Assembly (NCBI GenBank): GCA_949358305.1
Contig: OX442314.1
Location: 46,136,581 to 46,200,580, forward strand
Source of the DNA: Strigamia acuminata
Lineage: Eukaryota > Arthropoda > Chilopoda > Geophilomorpha > Linotaeniidae
Length of the DNA: 64,000 nt
Direction: 5' to 3'
A model generated the notes under the pieces. That model made no database searches. It was not told the origin of the DNA and saw only the letters and a list, made by a program, of their open reading frames with translations. Both the position numbers and the translations under genes were made by a program. Positions 51,263 to 64,000 of this stretch are shown here, in pieces (the stretch's first letter is position 1; each line of letters opens with the position of its first letter).

Positions 51263-52459
51263 ATTACTACGTGTATCTCAACAACCGTTCAACTTAAAGA
51301 CTCGTACTTTGTTTAAAAAAAAAAGCCAACAGCCAGTTTAATTAAGGTGTCTACTTTGCCACGAGAAGAAGCGGTATGACACGATCGCACTCGCTCGTCG
51401 GATTCCCCGAAACTCATCAACCCGGGGATTGCGCGCGGCAGCGCATAAAAAAACTCTTGACCCGAAAATAACGTGGGGTTGTATGAAAACCTGGATTTGG
51501 TATTTCGTAAACACACGCGCCGACGCATGGGGAATGTGGGAGTCCCTCCCCTGTGTTCCGAACGAGTCAATTTCGTCCCGAAAATATCCCGAAATTGCCG
51601 ATATATGCATTTCGAGCCAGAAATATTGATCTTTATTTAAATGTTGATTGTTTAGCATTTTTTTTTACATTTCACCAATTTTCCTTATGTCCTGCCTTCC
51701 TCGCTCATTTAACACCAAAATGGCCTGCATTGAGGATTATTCCCATAATCCTTTTCGCACGTATGGAGCGCAAACAGTCGCAATAAATGAATTCAGCGGA
51801 ATTCGACCTTGAGTTTGCGACGCCATCTTGAATACGAGTAAAGCACAGAATGGTGTCAATCATTCGAATTGATTAAAAATACAGACAAATCGATTAAAAA
51901 CCAGCAAAAAACTAAATCGACAAAATCATTTAAAAATCAACAGATATCCATTTTGTTTGTTTTTGAACAAATTAAGAACTTTGAAAACACACCACAATTT
52001 TAAAAAGTAAACACTGGGGTCAAATAGGCGCCGAGACTCGTTTAAACGGGTGTGTGATGTGTGTCGCGGAGGCGGTGTGCGCGTTCGTGCGCAATATCGC
52101 GTGTAATGCGCACGTCTGAGTGAGCACGAGAAAAATGGTGCACGCTGGCGGTTTACCGATGTGTCGAAGTCGGCGTACGAGCGCGACTCGCGTCGTACGT
52201 CTCAGAAAACATAAATACGGTGGTTTGGTGTTTATATCTAACGCACCAAACATGAACCAACTAGCAAATATACAAAACTAACAGTTATTTTAATAAAACA
52301 AGGTAACTTACATAGTTGAAACCAAAAAGGAATTTAAAGGTGACAAAAGACATTGCCGTCGCCATGTGCGCGCTCGCTTATGTCAAACTGGGAAAATTAA
52401 TAAACGTCCCGGCAGCACGATAGGCTTTTTAAACGCACATTTCATTTTCACGTGAACAA
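51263..52459. other. Unique sequence, no supported gene
   Basis: Only short ORFs with no recognised domain. Contains CGCCATCTTG at 51821-51830. Confidence 0.5.
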
Positions 52460-52464
52460 AACAT

Positions 52465-52673
52465 GACGTTTAGTACTGCTCCAACATCTCCCCAACAACA
52501 CCGACCGTTCCCTTTCTGACCGACAGCACCCCGTTGAAATCCGGGCTGATTCCCGCCTTGGAGATGACCACCGAAGGCGAGAACCAAGACGCGGTCGTGG
52601 CAAAGGATATGCCCGAAACCCCGACCTTCTTTGTAGACAAGGAGTTGGACGCCGATGAGCGTTGGACGCGGGC
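52465..52673 (+). other. Exon-like open segment at the satellite edge
   Basis: The frame after a TAG near 52470 encodes a Thr/Pro-rich acidic peptide (ISPTTPTVPFLTDSTPLKSG, then TTEGENQDAVVAKDMPETPT) with GC-rich third positions. After about 52670 the sequence turns into satellite words (GCGTTGGACG, TCTGACAAAACTTGC). It could be a captured exon. No family is recognised. Confidence 0.25.
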
Positions 52674-53551
52674 ACCGTCCACGCACGCCCGTGCACGCGC
52701 GATGTACTTTTTGCAATATCTGACAAAACTTGCCCGACGCTTAAGAAAGAACCGCGCATGAATCGAGCAAAATTCCCACATAATTTGTATAAAAAGCGGT
52801 CCAACTCATAAATTGAAGCTCTCGTGCAGCGCAGTGAATTCAAACAATGGCGACAGAGAAATTAAAAACAAGTCTAATTTATTCGACATAGGAACACTGG
52901 TGTACAATAGAAAATGCGTGTGTGGTGCAACAATTGAAATTGCACGCGCTCAAAACAATTAGCAAAATAAAATCATACAAAACATCGAGACTGACGAGAG
53001 AGACGAGAGTCCACGCGATATACTCGCGTGGGCGCGTGTTGAACGTGCGCACGACGCGCAAGAACCGCACAAACTGAGTCGAGGAACCACTAAAATTAAA
53101 CACATGTCCGATGCAAAAACAATTATCAATAAATACATCATTATCGTTGCTGTTTGCAAGGAAATTGCCAAAAGTCGGTGACTGGCGGCGGGGCGAGTCC
53201 CGGGCGGAGGGGCGAGCATTGGCGGCCGAGAGGGAGAGAGAGGACGGCCGGGGCTCCCGCCGACGGTCGTAGGGGCGAGCCTTGGCGGGTTGGACGTGCG
53301 CATCGTCCACGCACGTGGGCGCGTGATTTACTGGCGCGTTGGACGAGTTCTAAAAAAATTCTCCAAAATCTGACAAAACTGGCAACGATTTTTGATAAAT
53401 TTCCACGGAATTTCAGCAATATTTTGCGAGACATTTCTGCCCGATTGGACGGGCTTCTGTAAAACAGTGTTCTTAAAATCTGTGGAAATCAATTAAATGT
53501 CGTTAAAAATCGTTGCAAGTTTTGTCAGATTTTGGAGAATTTTTTTAAAAC
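52674..53551. repeat. AT-rich satellite modules, second block
   Basis: Diverged modules with TCTGACAAAACTTGC, GGAATTTCAGCAATATTTTG, TTTCTGCCCGATTGGACGGG and CGACGGTCG...GGGGCGAGCCTTGGCGG words. The stretch 52840-53140 is less clearly repetitive. Confidence 0.65.
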
Positions 53552-53711
53552 TCGTCCAACGCGCCAGTAAATCGAGCTCCCACACGCGCCCACATGCACG
53601 TCCAATCCGCATGGGCACTGTCACATCGGACGTTTGTTGCGTGCAAAACTTGCACCGACTTTTGGCCATTTTTGGTTAAACTTCCGCACAATTTCTGCCC
53701 GATTGGACACT

Positions 53712-54692
53712 GAGGTTCGGTTTCCGACCGGGTCGTTTCTTGTCCGACCCGCGGCGCGTCGCGGCGCGGCCGGAGGACGGCCCTCGTCCCCAAAAACCAC
53801 ACTCCGAGTCACGTGGTCTCGCACTCGACTCTTTCAGTTTTCCCGTTTTCGGGTCGCACGGCCAACAGGCCGTGACGGGCCGTAGCGGGTCGAAAACGGG
53901 CCGTTAACGGCCCGTTGACGGCCCGTTAGCGGCCCGCATGAGGTCGCACGGGCCGTCGGCGAGCCGAAGTCCGGGAACGAAGGCCGTTACGGGACCGTGA
54001 CGGGACCGTCGGCGGCCCGTTAACGGCCCGTGCGGGCCGTTACGGGATCGTGACGGGACCGTCGGCGGCCCGTTAACGGCCCGTACGACCCCATGCGGGC
54101 CGTTGACGGGCCGTTAACGGGCCGTTAACGGGCCGTTAACGGGCCGTGACGGTGTAAATCGAAAAAATCAACAACCGACAACACGTACATGAAAACGCGT
54201 ACAACATTCATAGACATTAATCTCGAATCCTGTTTTTGGTTTTACGCCGTTAACGGGCCGTTAACGGCCCGCATGAGGTCGTACGGGCCGTTACGGGGTC
54301 GTGACGGGACCGTCGGCGGCCCGTTAACGGCCCGTGCGGGCCGTTACGGGATAGTTACGGAACCGTCGGCGGCCCGTTAACGGCCCGTGCGAGCCGTTAC
54401 GGGATCGTGACGGGACCGTCGGCGGCCCGTTAACGGCCCGTGCGAGCCGTTACGGGATTGTGACGGGACCGTCGGCGGCCCGTTAACGGCCCGTGCGGGC
54501 CGTTTTCGACCCGTTGCGGCCGTTTTCGACCCGTTGCGGCCCGTTTTCGACCCGTTACGGTCCTTGGCCGTAACGGGCCGAAAACGGGAAAACTGAAAAA
54601 GTCGAGTGCGAGACCACGTGACCCGGAGTGTGGTTTTTGGGGACGAGGGCCGTCCTCCGACCGCGCCGTGACGCGCCGCGGGTCGGTCACCA
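53712..54692. repeat. S2 GC-rich inverted-repeat element in unit 1
   Basis: About 980 bp. It starts GAGGTTCGGTTTCCGACC and ends GCGGGTCGGTCACCAA, the inverse of the start of S1. It contains the palindromic CCGTTAACGG units and one 88-nt core (54157). Copies recur at 56301-57339, 58947-59985 and 61593-62631. Unit 1 keeps CACGTGGTCTCGCACTCGAC near 53811, a segment that the later units have lost by deletion. Confidence 0.8.
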
Positions 54693-56140
54693 ACTTTTGT
54701 CAATTTTTGACAGATTTTCACGGAATTTCAGCGACATTTTACGAGACGTTTCTGCCCGATGGGACGGACTTCTGTAAAACATTGCTTAAAATCCATGAAA
54801 ATTTATCACATATTGACAAAATTCGGTGCAAGTTTTGTCAGAAATTAGGAAAAAACTTTTTTCAAAACTCGTCCAACGCGCCGGTAAATTGAGCGCCCAC
54901 GTGCGTCGACAGTGGGCGCTTCAAAACCGCGTGGACACTGTCAGATCTCGGCACAGTTTGATGCGCCCAAATCTAGCAATACTTGCACCGACTTTTGGCA
55001 ATTTGTGACAAATTTTCACAGAATTTCGGCAACATTTTACGACACATTTCTGCCCGGTTGGACACATTTCCACAGGTTTTTTGTAAAACGTTGCTAAAAT
55101 TCTGTTGAATTTCATCAAAAATTGTGTCAAAAGTCGGTGACGGGCGGAGGGGCGAGCTCCGGGCGACCGAGAGAGAGAGAGAAAGAGAGAGAGAGGGGAC
55201 GGCCGGGGCTCCCGCCAACGGGCGGAGGGGCGAGCCTTGGCGGGTTGGGCGTGCACTATCTAGGCATGTGGGCGCTCGATTTACCGGCACGTTGGACAAG
55301 TTTTGAAAATTTTTTTTTCCTAATTTTTGACAAAATTAGCACCGAATTTTGCCAATATTTGATAAATTTCCACGGAATTTTATCAATGTTTTACAAAAAA
55401 CCCCTGGAAATGTGTCCAATCGAGCAGAAATGTCTCGTAAAATATCGCTGAAATTTGTCTAAAATTGACAAAAAATCGGTGCAAGTTTTGCTAGATATTT
55501 GCCCGGATCAAACTGTGCCCGAAACCGCCCGATCTGACAGTGTGCACGCGGGCTGGACGTGCCCACTGTCCCCGCATGTGCACTCGCCGGCGCGTTGGAC
55601 GAGTTTAAGAAGATTTTATCAATTTCTGACAAAACTTGCATCGATTTTTTGTCAATTTTTGATAAATTTCCCCAGAATTTTAGCAATAAAACCTTTGAAA
55701 ATGTATCCAAAAGAGCAGAAATGTCCTGTAAAATATTGCTGAAAATCTGTTGAAATTCATCAAATATTGACAAAAATCTGTGACGAGCGGAGGGGCGATC
55801 CTTTGGCGGCCGAAAGAGAGAGGGGGGACGGTCGGGGCTCCCGCCGACGGGCGGAGGGGCGAGCCTTGGCGGCCGAGAGAGAGAGAGAGAGAGGACGGCC
55901 GGGGCTCCCGCCGGCGCACTGTCCACGCATGGGCGCGCTCGATTTACTGGCGCGTTGGACGAATTTTAAATTTTTTGTTTCCTATTTCTGACAAAATTTG
56001 CACAGACTTTTGTCAATTTTTGACAAATTTTCACGGAATTTCAGCAATGGGACGGACTTATGTAAAACATCGCTTAAAATCTGGAAATCTGTCAAATCTT
56101 CTTTAAATTTATGCAAGATATTGGGAAATTTTGGTTTAAC
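54693..56140. repeat. AT-rich part of higher-order repeat unit 1
   Basis: Modules of about 90-100 bp with dyad symmetry. One arm reads AATTTCCACGGAATTT...TTTTAC, the centre TTTCTGCCCGATTGGAC, the other arm GTAAAACATTGC...GGAAATT. They alternate with GCGCCCACACGCGCCC and GGGGCGAGCCTTGGCGG spacers and (GA)n. The same layout recurs in each unit. Confidence 0.8.
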
Positions 56141-59100
56141 TCGTCCAACGGGCCGGTAAATCGAGCGCCCACACGCGCCCACATGCACGTCCAACCCGCA
56201 TGGGCACTGTCACATCGGACGTTTGTTGCGTGCAAAACTTGCACCGACTTTTGGCCATTTTTGGTTAAACTTTCGCACAATTTCTGCCCGATTGGACACT
56301 GAGGTTCGGTTTCCGACCGGGTCGTTTCTTGTCCGACCCGCGGCGCGTCGCGGCGCGGCCGGAGGACGGCCCTCGTCCCCAAAAACCACACTCCGAGTCA
56401 CGGGTCGCACGGCCAACAGGCCGTGACGGGCCGTAGCGGGTCGAAAACGGGCCGTTAACGGCCCGTTGACGGCCCGTTAGCGGCCCGCATGAGGTCGCAC
56501 GGGCCGTCGGCGAGCCGAAGTCCGGGAACGAAGGCCGTTACGGGACCGTGACGGGACCGTCGGCGGCCCGTTAACGGCCCGTGCGAGCCGTTACGGGACC
56601 GTGACGGGACCGTCGGCGGCCCGTTAACGGCCCGTGCGGGCCGTTACGGGATCGTGACGGGACCGTCGGCGGCCCGTTAACGGCCCGTGCGGGCCGTTAC
56701 GGGATCGTAACGGGCCGTTAACGGGCCGTTAACGGGCCGTTAACGGGCCGTGACGGTGTAAATCGAAAAAATCAACAACCGACAACACGTACATGAAAAC
56801 GCGTACAACATTCATAGACATTAATCTCGAATCCTGTTTTTGGTTTTACGCCGTTAACGGGCCGTTAACGGCCCGTTAACGGCCCGTTAACGGCCCGCAT
56901 GAGGTCGTACGGGCCGTTACGGGGTCGTGACGGGATCGTCGGCGGCCCGTTAACGGCCCGTGCGGGCCGTTACGGGATAGTTACGGAACCGTCGGCGGCC
57001 CGTTAACGGCCCGTGCGAGCCGTTACGGGATCGTGACGGGACCGTCGGCGGCCCGTTAACGGCCCGTGCGAGCCGTTACGGGATTGTGACGGGACCGTCG
57101 GCGGCCCGTTAACGGCCCGTGCGGGCCGTTTTCGACCCGTTGCGGCCGTTTTCGACCCGTTGCGGCCGTTTTCGACCCGTTGCGGCCCGTTTTCGACCCG
57201 TTACGGTCCTTGGCCGTAACGGGCCGAAAACGGGAAAACTGAAAAAGTCGAGTGCAAGACCACGTGACCCGGAGTGTGGTTTTTGGGGACGAGGGCCGTC
57301 CTCCGACCGCGCCGTGACGCGCCGCGGGTCGGTCACCAACTTTTGTCAATTTTTGACAGATTTTCACGGAATTTCAGCGACATTTTACGAGACGTTTCTG
57401 CCCGATGGGACGGACTTCTGTAAAACATTGCTTAAAATCCATGGAAATTTATCACATATTGACAAAATTCGGTGCAAGTTTTGTCAGAAATTAGGAAAAA
57501 ACTTTTTTCAAAACTCGTCCAACGCGCCGGTAAATTGAGCGCCCACGTGCGTCGACAGTGGGCGCTTCAAAACCGCGTGGACACTGTCAGATCTCGGCAC
57601 AGTTTGATGCGCCCAAATCTAGCAATACTTGCACCGACTTTTGGCAATTTGTGACAAATTTTCACAGAATTTCGGCAACATTTTACGACACATTTCTGCC
57701 CGGTTGGACACATTTCCACAGGTTTTTTGTAAAACGTTGCTAAAATTCCGTTGAATTTCATCAAAAATTGTGTCAAAAGTCGGTGACGGGCGGAGGGGCG
57801 AGCTCCGGGCGCCCGAGAGAGAGAGAGAAAGAGAGAGAGAGGGGACGGCCGGGGCTCCCGCCAACGGGCGGAGGGGCGAGCCTTGGCGGGTTGGGCGTGC
57901 ACTATCTAGGCATGTGGGCGCTCGATTTACCGGCACGTTGGACAAGTTTTGAAAATTTTTTTTTCCTAATTTTTGACAAAATTAGCACCGAATTTTGCCA
58001 ATATTTGATAAATTTCCACGGAATTTTATCAATGTTTTACAAAAAACCCCTGGAAATGTGTCCAATCGAGCAGAAATGTCTCGTAAAATATCGCTGAAAT
58101 TTGTCTAAAATTGACAAAAAATCGGTGCAAGTTTTGCTAGATATTTGCCCGGATCAAACTGTGCCCGAAACCGCCCGATCTGACAGTGTGCACGCGGGCT
58201 GGACGTGCCCACTGTCCCCGCATGTGCACTCGCCGGCGCGTTGGACGAGTTTAAGAAGATTTTATCAGTTTCTGACAAAACTTGCATCGATTTTTTGTCA
58301 ATTTTTGATAAATTTCCCCAGAATTTTAGCAATAAAACCTTTGAAAATGTATCCAAAAGAGCAGAAATGTCCTGTAAAATATTGCTGAAAATCTGTTGAA
58401 ATTCATCAAATATTGACAAAAATCTGTGACGAGCGGAGGGGCGATCCTTTGGCGGCCGAAAGAGAGAGGGGGGACGGTCGGGGCTCCCGCCGACGGGCGG
58501 AGGGGCGAGCCTTGGCGGCCGAGAGAGAGAGAGAGAGAGGACGGCCGGGGCTCCCGCCGGCGCACTGTCCACGCATGGGCGCGCTCGATTTACTGGCGCG
58601 TTGGACGAATTTTAAATTTTTTGTTTCCTATTTCTGACAAAATTTGCACAGACTTTTGTCAATTTTTGACAAATTTTCACGGAATTTCAGCAATGGGACG
58701 GACTTATGTAAAACATCGCTTAAAATCTGGAAATCTGTCAAATCTTCTTTAAATTTATGCAAGATATTGGGAAATTTTGGTTTAACTCGTCCAACGGGCC
58801 GGTAAATCGAGCGCCCACACGCGCCCACATGCACGTCCAACCCGCATGGGCACTGTCACATCGGACGTTTGTTGCGTGCAAAACTTGCACCGACTTTTGG
58901 CCATTTTTGGTTAAACTTTCGCACAATTTCTGCCCGATTGGACACTGAGGTTCGGTTTCCGACCGGGTCGTTTCTTGTCCGACCCGCGGCGCGTCGCGGC
59001 GCGGCCGGAGGACGGCCCTCGTCCCCAAAAACCACACTCCGAGTCACGGGTCGCACGGCCAACAGGCCGTGACGGGCCGTAGCGGGTCGAAAACGGGCCG

Positions 59101-62100
59101 TTAACGGCCCGTTGACGGCCCGTTAGCGGCCCGCATGAGGTCGCACGGGCCGTCGGCGAGCCGAAGTCCGGGAACGAAGGCCGTTACGGGACCGTGACGG
59201 GACCGTCGGCGGCCCGTTAACGGCCCGTGCGAGCCGTTACGGGACCGTGACGGGACCGTCGGCGGCCCGTTAACGGCCCGTGCGGGCCGTTACGGGATCG
59301 TGACGGGACCGTCGGCGGCCCGTTAACGGCCCGTGCGGGCCGTTACGGGATCGTAACGGGCCGTTAACGGGCCGTTAACGGGCCGTTAACGGGCCGTGAC
59401 GGTGTAAATCGAAAAAATCAACAACCGACAACACGTACATGAAAACGCGTACAACATTCATAGACATTAATCTCGAATCCTGTTTTTGGTTTTACGCCGT
59501 TAACGGGCCGTTAACGGCCCGTTAACGGCCCGTTAACGGCCCGCATGAGGTCGTACGGGCCGTTACGGGGTCGTGACGGGATCGTCGGCGGCCCGTTAAC
59601 GGCCCGTGCGGGCCGTTACGGGATAGTTACGGAACCGTCGGCGGCCCGTTAACGGCCCGTGCGAGCCGTTACGGGATCGTGACGGGACCGTCGGCGGCCC
59701 GTTAACGGCCCGTGCGAGCCGTTACGGGATTGTGACGGGACCGTCGGCGGCCCGTTAACGGCCCGTGCGGGCCGTTTTCGACCCGTTGCGGCCGTTTTCG
59801 ACCCGTTGCGGCCGTTTTCGACCCGTTGCGGCCCGTTTTCGACCCGTTACGGTCCTTGGCCGTAACGGGCCGAAAACGGGAAAACTGAAAAAGTCGAGTG
59901 CAAGACCACGTGACCCGGAGTGTGGTTTTTGGGGACGAGGGCCGTCCTCCGACCGCGCCGTGACGCGCCGCGGGTCGGTCACCAACTTTTGTCAATTTTT
60001 GACAGATTTTCACGGAATTTCAGCGACATTTTACGAGACGTTTCTGCCCGATGGGACGGACTTCTGTAAAACATTGCTTAAAATCCATGGAAATTTATCA
60101 CATATTGACAAAATTCGGTGCAAGTTTTGTCAGAAATTAGGAAAAAACTTTTTTCAAAACTCGTCCAACGCGCCGGTAAATTGAGCGCCCACGTGCGTCG
60201 ACAGTGGGCGCTTCAAAACCGCGTGGACACTGTCAGATCTCGGCACAGTTTGATGCGCCCAAATCTAGCAATACTTGCACCGACTTTTGGCAATTTGTGA
60301 CAAATTTTCACAGAATTTCGGCAACATTTTACGACACATTTCTGCCCGGTTGGACACATTTCCACAGGTTTTTTGTAAAACGTTGCTAAAATTCCGTTGA
60401 ATTTCATCAAAAATTGTGTCAAAAGTCGGTGACGGGCGGAGGGGCGAGCTCCGGGCGCCCGAGAGAGAGAGAGAAAGAGAGAGAGAGGGGACGGCCGGGG
60501 CTCCCGCCAACGGGCGGAGGGGCGAGCCTTGGCGGGTTGGGCGTGCACTATCTAGGCATGTGGGCGCTCGATTTACCGGCACGTTGGACAAGTTTTGAAA
60601 ATTTTTTTTTCCTAATTTTTGACAAAATTAGCACCGAATTTTGCCAATATTTGATAAATTTCCACGGAATTTTATCAATGTTTTACAAAAAACCCCTGGA
60701 AATGTGTCCAATCGAGCAGAAATGTCTCGTAAAATATCGCTGAAATTTGTCTAAAATTGACAAAAAATCGGTGCAAGTTTTGCTAGATATTTGCCCGGAT
60801 CAAACTGTGCCCGAAACCGCCCGATCTGACAGTGTGCACGCGGGCTGGACGTGCCCACTGTCCCCGCATGTGCACTCGCCGGCGCGTTGGACGAGTTTAA
60901 GAAGATTTTATCAGTTTCTGACAAAACTTGCATCGATTTTTTGTCAATTTTTGATAAATTTCCCCAGAATTTTAGCAATAAAACCTTTGAAAATGTATCC
61001 AAAAGAGCAGAAATGTCCTGTAAAATATTGCTGAAAATCTGTTGAAATTCATCAAATATTGACAAAAATCTGTGACGAGCGGAGGGGCGATCCTTTGGCG
61101 GCCGAAAGAGAGAGGGGGGACGGTCGGGGCTCCCGCCGACGGGCGGAGGGGCGAGCCTTGGCGGCCGAGAGAGAGAGAGAGAGAGGACGGCCGGGGCTCC
61201 CGCCGGCGCACTGTCCACGCATGGGCGCGCTCGATTTACTGGCGCGTTGGACGAATTTTAAATTTTTTGTTTCCTATTTCTGACAAAATTTGCACAGACT
61301 TTTGTCAATTTTTGACAAATTTTCACGGAATTTCAGCAATGGGACGGACTTATGTAAAACATCGCTTAAAATCTGGAAATCTGTCAAATCTTCTTTAAAT
61401 TTATGCAAGATATTGGGAAATTTTGGTTTAACTCGTCCAACGGGCCGGTAAATCGAGCGCCCACACGCGCCCACATGCACGTCCAACCCGCATGGGCACT
61501 GTCACATCGGACGTTTGTTGCGTGCAAAACTTGCACCGACTTTTGGCCATTTTTGGTTAAACTTTCGCACAATTTCTGCCCGATTGGACACTGAGGTTCG
61601 GTTTCCGACCGGGTCGTTTCTTGTCCGACCCGCGGCGCGTCGCGGCGCGGCCGGAGGACGGCCCTCGTCCCCAAAAACCACACTCCGAGTCACGGGTCGC
61701 ACGGCCAACAGGCCGTGACGGGCCGTAGCGGGTCGAAAACGGGCCGTTAACGGCCCGTTGACGGCCCGTTAGCGGCCCGCATGAGGTCGCACGGGCCGTC
61801 GGCGAGCCGAAGTCCGGGAACGAAGGCCGTTACGGGACCGTGACGGGACCGTCGGCGGCCCGTTAACGGCCCGTGCGAGCCGTTACGGGACCGTGACGGG
61901 ACCGTCGGCGGCCCGTTAACGGCCCGTGCGGGCCGTTACGGGATCGTGACGGGACCGTCGGCGGCCCGTTAACGGCCCGTGCGGGCCGTTACGGGATCGT
62001 AACGGGCCGTTAACGGGCCGTTAACGGGCCGTTAACGGGCCGTGACGGTGTAAATCGAAAAAATCAACAACCGACAACACGTACATGAAAACGCGTACAA

Positions 62101-64000
62101 CATTCATAGACATTAATCTCGAATCCTGTTTTTGGTTTTACGCCGTTAACGGGCCGTTAACGGCCCGTTAACGGCCCGTTAACGGCCCGCATGAGGTCGT
62201 ACGGGCCGTTACGGGGTCGTGACGGGACCGTCGGCGGCCCGTTAACGGCCCGTGCGGGCCGTTACGGGATAGTTACGGAACCGTCGGCGGCCCGTTAACG
62301 GCCCGTGCGAGCCGTTACGGGATCGTGACGGGACCGTCGGCGGCCCGTTAACGGCCCGTGCGAGCCGTTACGGGATTGTGACGGGACCGTCGGCGGCCCG
62401 TTAACGGCCCGTGCGGGCCGTTTTCGACCCGTTGCGGCCGTTTTCGACCCGTTGCGGCCGTTTTCGACCCGTTGCGGCCCGTTTTCGACCCGTTACGGTC
62501 CTTGGCCGTAACGGGCCGAAAACGGGAAAACTGAAAAAGTCGAGTGCAAGACCACGTGACCCGGAGTGTGGTTTTTGGGGACGAGGGCCGTCCTCCGACC
62601 GCGCCGTGACGCGCCGCGGGTCGGTCACCAACTTTTGTCAATTTTTGACAGATTTTCACGGAATTTCAGCGACATTTTACGAGACGTTTCTGCCCGATGG
62701 GACGGACTTCTGTAAAACATTGCTTAAAATCCATGGAAATTTATCACATATTGACAAAATTCGGTGCAAGTTTTGTCAGAAATTAGGAAAAAACTTTTTT
62801 CAAAACTCGTCCAACGCGCCGGTAAATTGAGCGCCCACGTGCGTCGACAGTGGGCGCTTCAAAACCGCGTGGACACTGTCAGATCTCGGCACAGTTTGAT
62901 GCGCCCAAATCTAGCAATACTTGCACCGACTTTTGGCAATTTGTGACAAATTTTCACAGAATTTCGGCAACATTTTACGACACATTTCTGCCCGGTTGGA
63001 CACATTTCCACAGGTTTTTTGTAAAACGTTGCTAAAATTCCGTTGAATTTCATCAAAAATTGTGTCAAAAGTCGGTGACGGGCGGAGGGGCGAGCTCCGG
63101 GCGCCCGAGAGAGAGAGAGAAAGAGAGAGAGAGGGGACGGCCGGGGCTCCCGCCAACGGGCGGAGGGGCGAGCCTTGGCGGGTTGGGCGTGCACTATCTA
63201 GGCATGTGGGCGCTCGATTTACCGGCACGTTGGACAAGTTTTGAAAATTTTTTTTTCCTAATTTTTGACAAAATTAGCACCGAATTTTGCCAATATTTGA
63301 TAAATTTCCACGGAATTTTATCAATGTTTTACAAAAAACCCCTGGAAATGTGTCCAATCGAGCAGAAATGTCTCGTAAAATATTGCTGAAATTTGTCTAA
63401 AATTGACAAAAAATCGGTGCAAGTTTTGCTAGATATTTGCCCGGATCAAACTGTGCCCGAAACCGCCCGATCTGACAGTGTGCACGCGGGCTGGACGTGC
63501 CCACTGTCCCCGCATGTGCACTCGCCGGCGCGTTGGACGAGTTTAAGAAGATTTTATCAGTTTCTGACAAAACTTGCATCGATTTTTTGTCAATTTTTGA
63601 TAAATTTCCCCAGAATTTTAGCAATAAAACCTTTGAAAATGTATCCAAAAGAGCAGAAATGTCCTGTAAAATATTGCTGAAAATCTGTTGAAATTCATCA
63701 AATATTGACAAAAATCTGTGACGAGCGGAGGGGCGATCCTTTGGCGGCCGAAAGAGAGAGGGGGGACGGTCGGGGCTCCCGCCGACGGGCGGAGGGGCGA
63801 GCCTTGGCGGCCGAGAGAGAGAGAGAGAGAGGACGGCCGGGGCTCCCGCCGGCGCACTGTCCACGCATGGGCGCGCTCGATTTACTGGCGCGTTGGACGA
63901 ATTTTAAATTTTTTGTTTCCTATTTCTGACAAAATTTGCACAGACTTTTGTCAATTTTTGACAAATTTTCACGGAATTTCAGCAATGGGACGGACTTATG

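Larger units (their letters stand above)
53552..64000. repeat. Tandem higher-order repeat, 2,646-bp period
   Basis: The anchor word TCGTCCAACG of each unit lies at 53552, 56141, 58787 and 61433: units of 2,589, 2,646 and 2,646 bp and a fourth cut by the window end. Units two to four are almost identical; I saw only isolated differences, for example near 56936 and 62229. Each unit is a GC-rich S2 element followed by about 1.6 kb of AT-rich modules with (GA)n tracts (for example 55166-55196 and 55876-55894). Many short ORFs recur at exact 2,646-bp spacing and are repeat artefacts, not genes. Confidence 0.95.

Noticed and set aside
53545-64000. Dozens of 60-155 aa ORFs in the satellite array
   Set aside because: They recur at exactly 2,646 bp, overlap on both strands and translate repeat words.
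1-64000. tRNA, rRNA or other structural RNA genes
   Set aside because: None was recognised; tRNA-like words are primer sites or palindromes.

Overview
The window looks like a transposon- and satellite-rich stretch of an invertebrate animal genome. Three observations support this. A Ty1/copia primer-binding site matches the 3' end of animal initiator tRNA-Met over 18 of 18 bases. One recognisable host gene has consensus GT-AG introns of only 61 and 52 nt, a size common in nematodes and other compact invertebrate genomes. There is no bacterial-style gene organisation. The species cannot be named from sequence alone.

Layout. 1-2684: degraded Ty1/copia pieces on the minus strand (a gag zinc-knuckle remnant; an RT/RNase H remnant with a likely 3' LTR), with two perfect hairpins and a 174-bp inverted-repeat MITE between them. 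3668-4406: an LTR fragment and a foldback-type inverted-repeat element. 4601-33038: a full-length Ty3/Gypsy-type element on the plus strand, called A here (identical-looking 1,004-bp LTRs, AGAG target-site duplication). Its pol is interrupted at 11092 by a second full-length, related element in the opposite orientation, B (11089-24593, 1,016-bp LTRs, ACGT duplication). 33039-38788: unique sequence holding a membrane-anchored fucolectin-like gene (minus strand) and a scrambled partial duplicate of it. 38789-41388: the 3' half of a third relative of A and B, called C. 41559-46986: a Ty1/copia element on the plus strand, D, truncated inside RT. 47235-64000: satellite DNA, mainly a 3.7-kb GC-rich inverted-repeat-bounded array and then a 2,646-bp tandem higher-order repeat that runs off the window.

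How the parts work together. A and B share one architecture: a proline-tRNA-type primer site 2 nt after the 5' LTR; a long gag with coiled-coil or low-complexity regions, a capsid-like core and one CCHC knuckle; pol (protease, RT, RNase H, integrase) reached by a -1 frameshift at A AAA AAC followed 6 nt later by a 10-bp GC stem with the gag stop in its loop; then a third long ORF downstream of pol that starts at a good 3' splice site. This third ORF (about 920-1,030 aa) is conserved among A, B and C, shows no signal peptide or membrane segment, and is not an envelope protein that I recognise. It is the best candidate in the window for an undescribed function. In B, three tandem hairpins, each with one bulged A, lie between pol and this ORF.

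Limits: no alignment or database search was run. Similarities were read by eye, and LTR ends without a second copy to compare are approximate.
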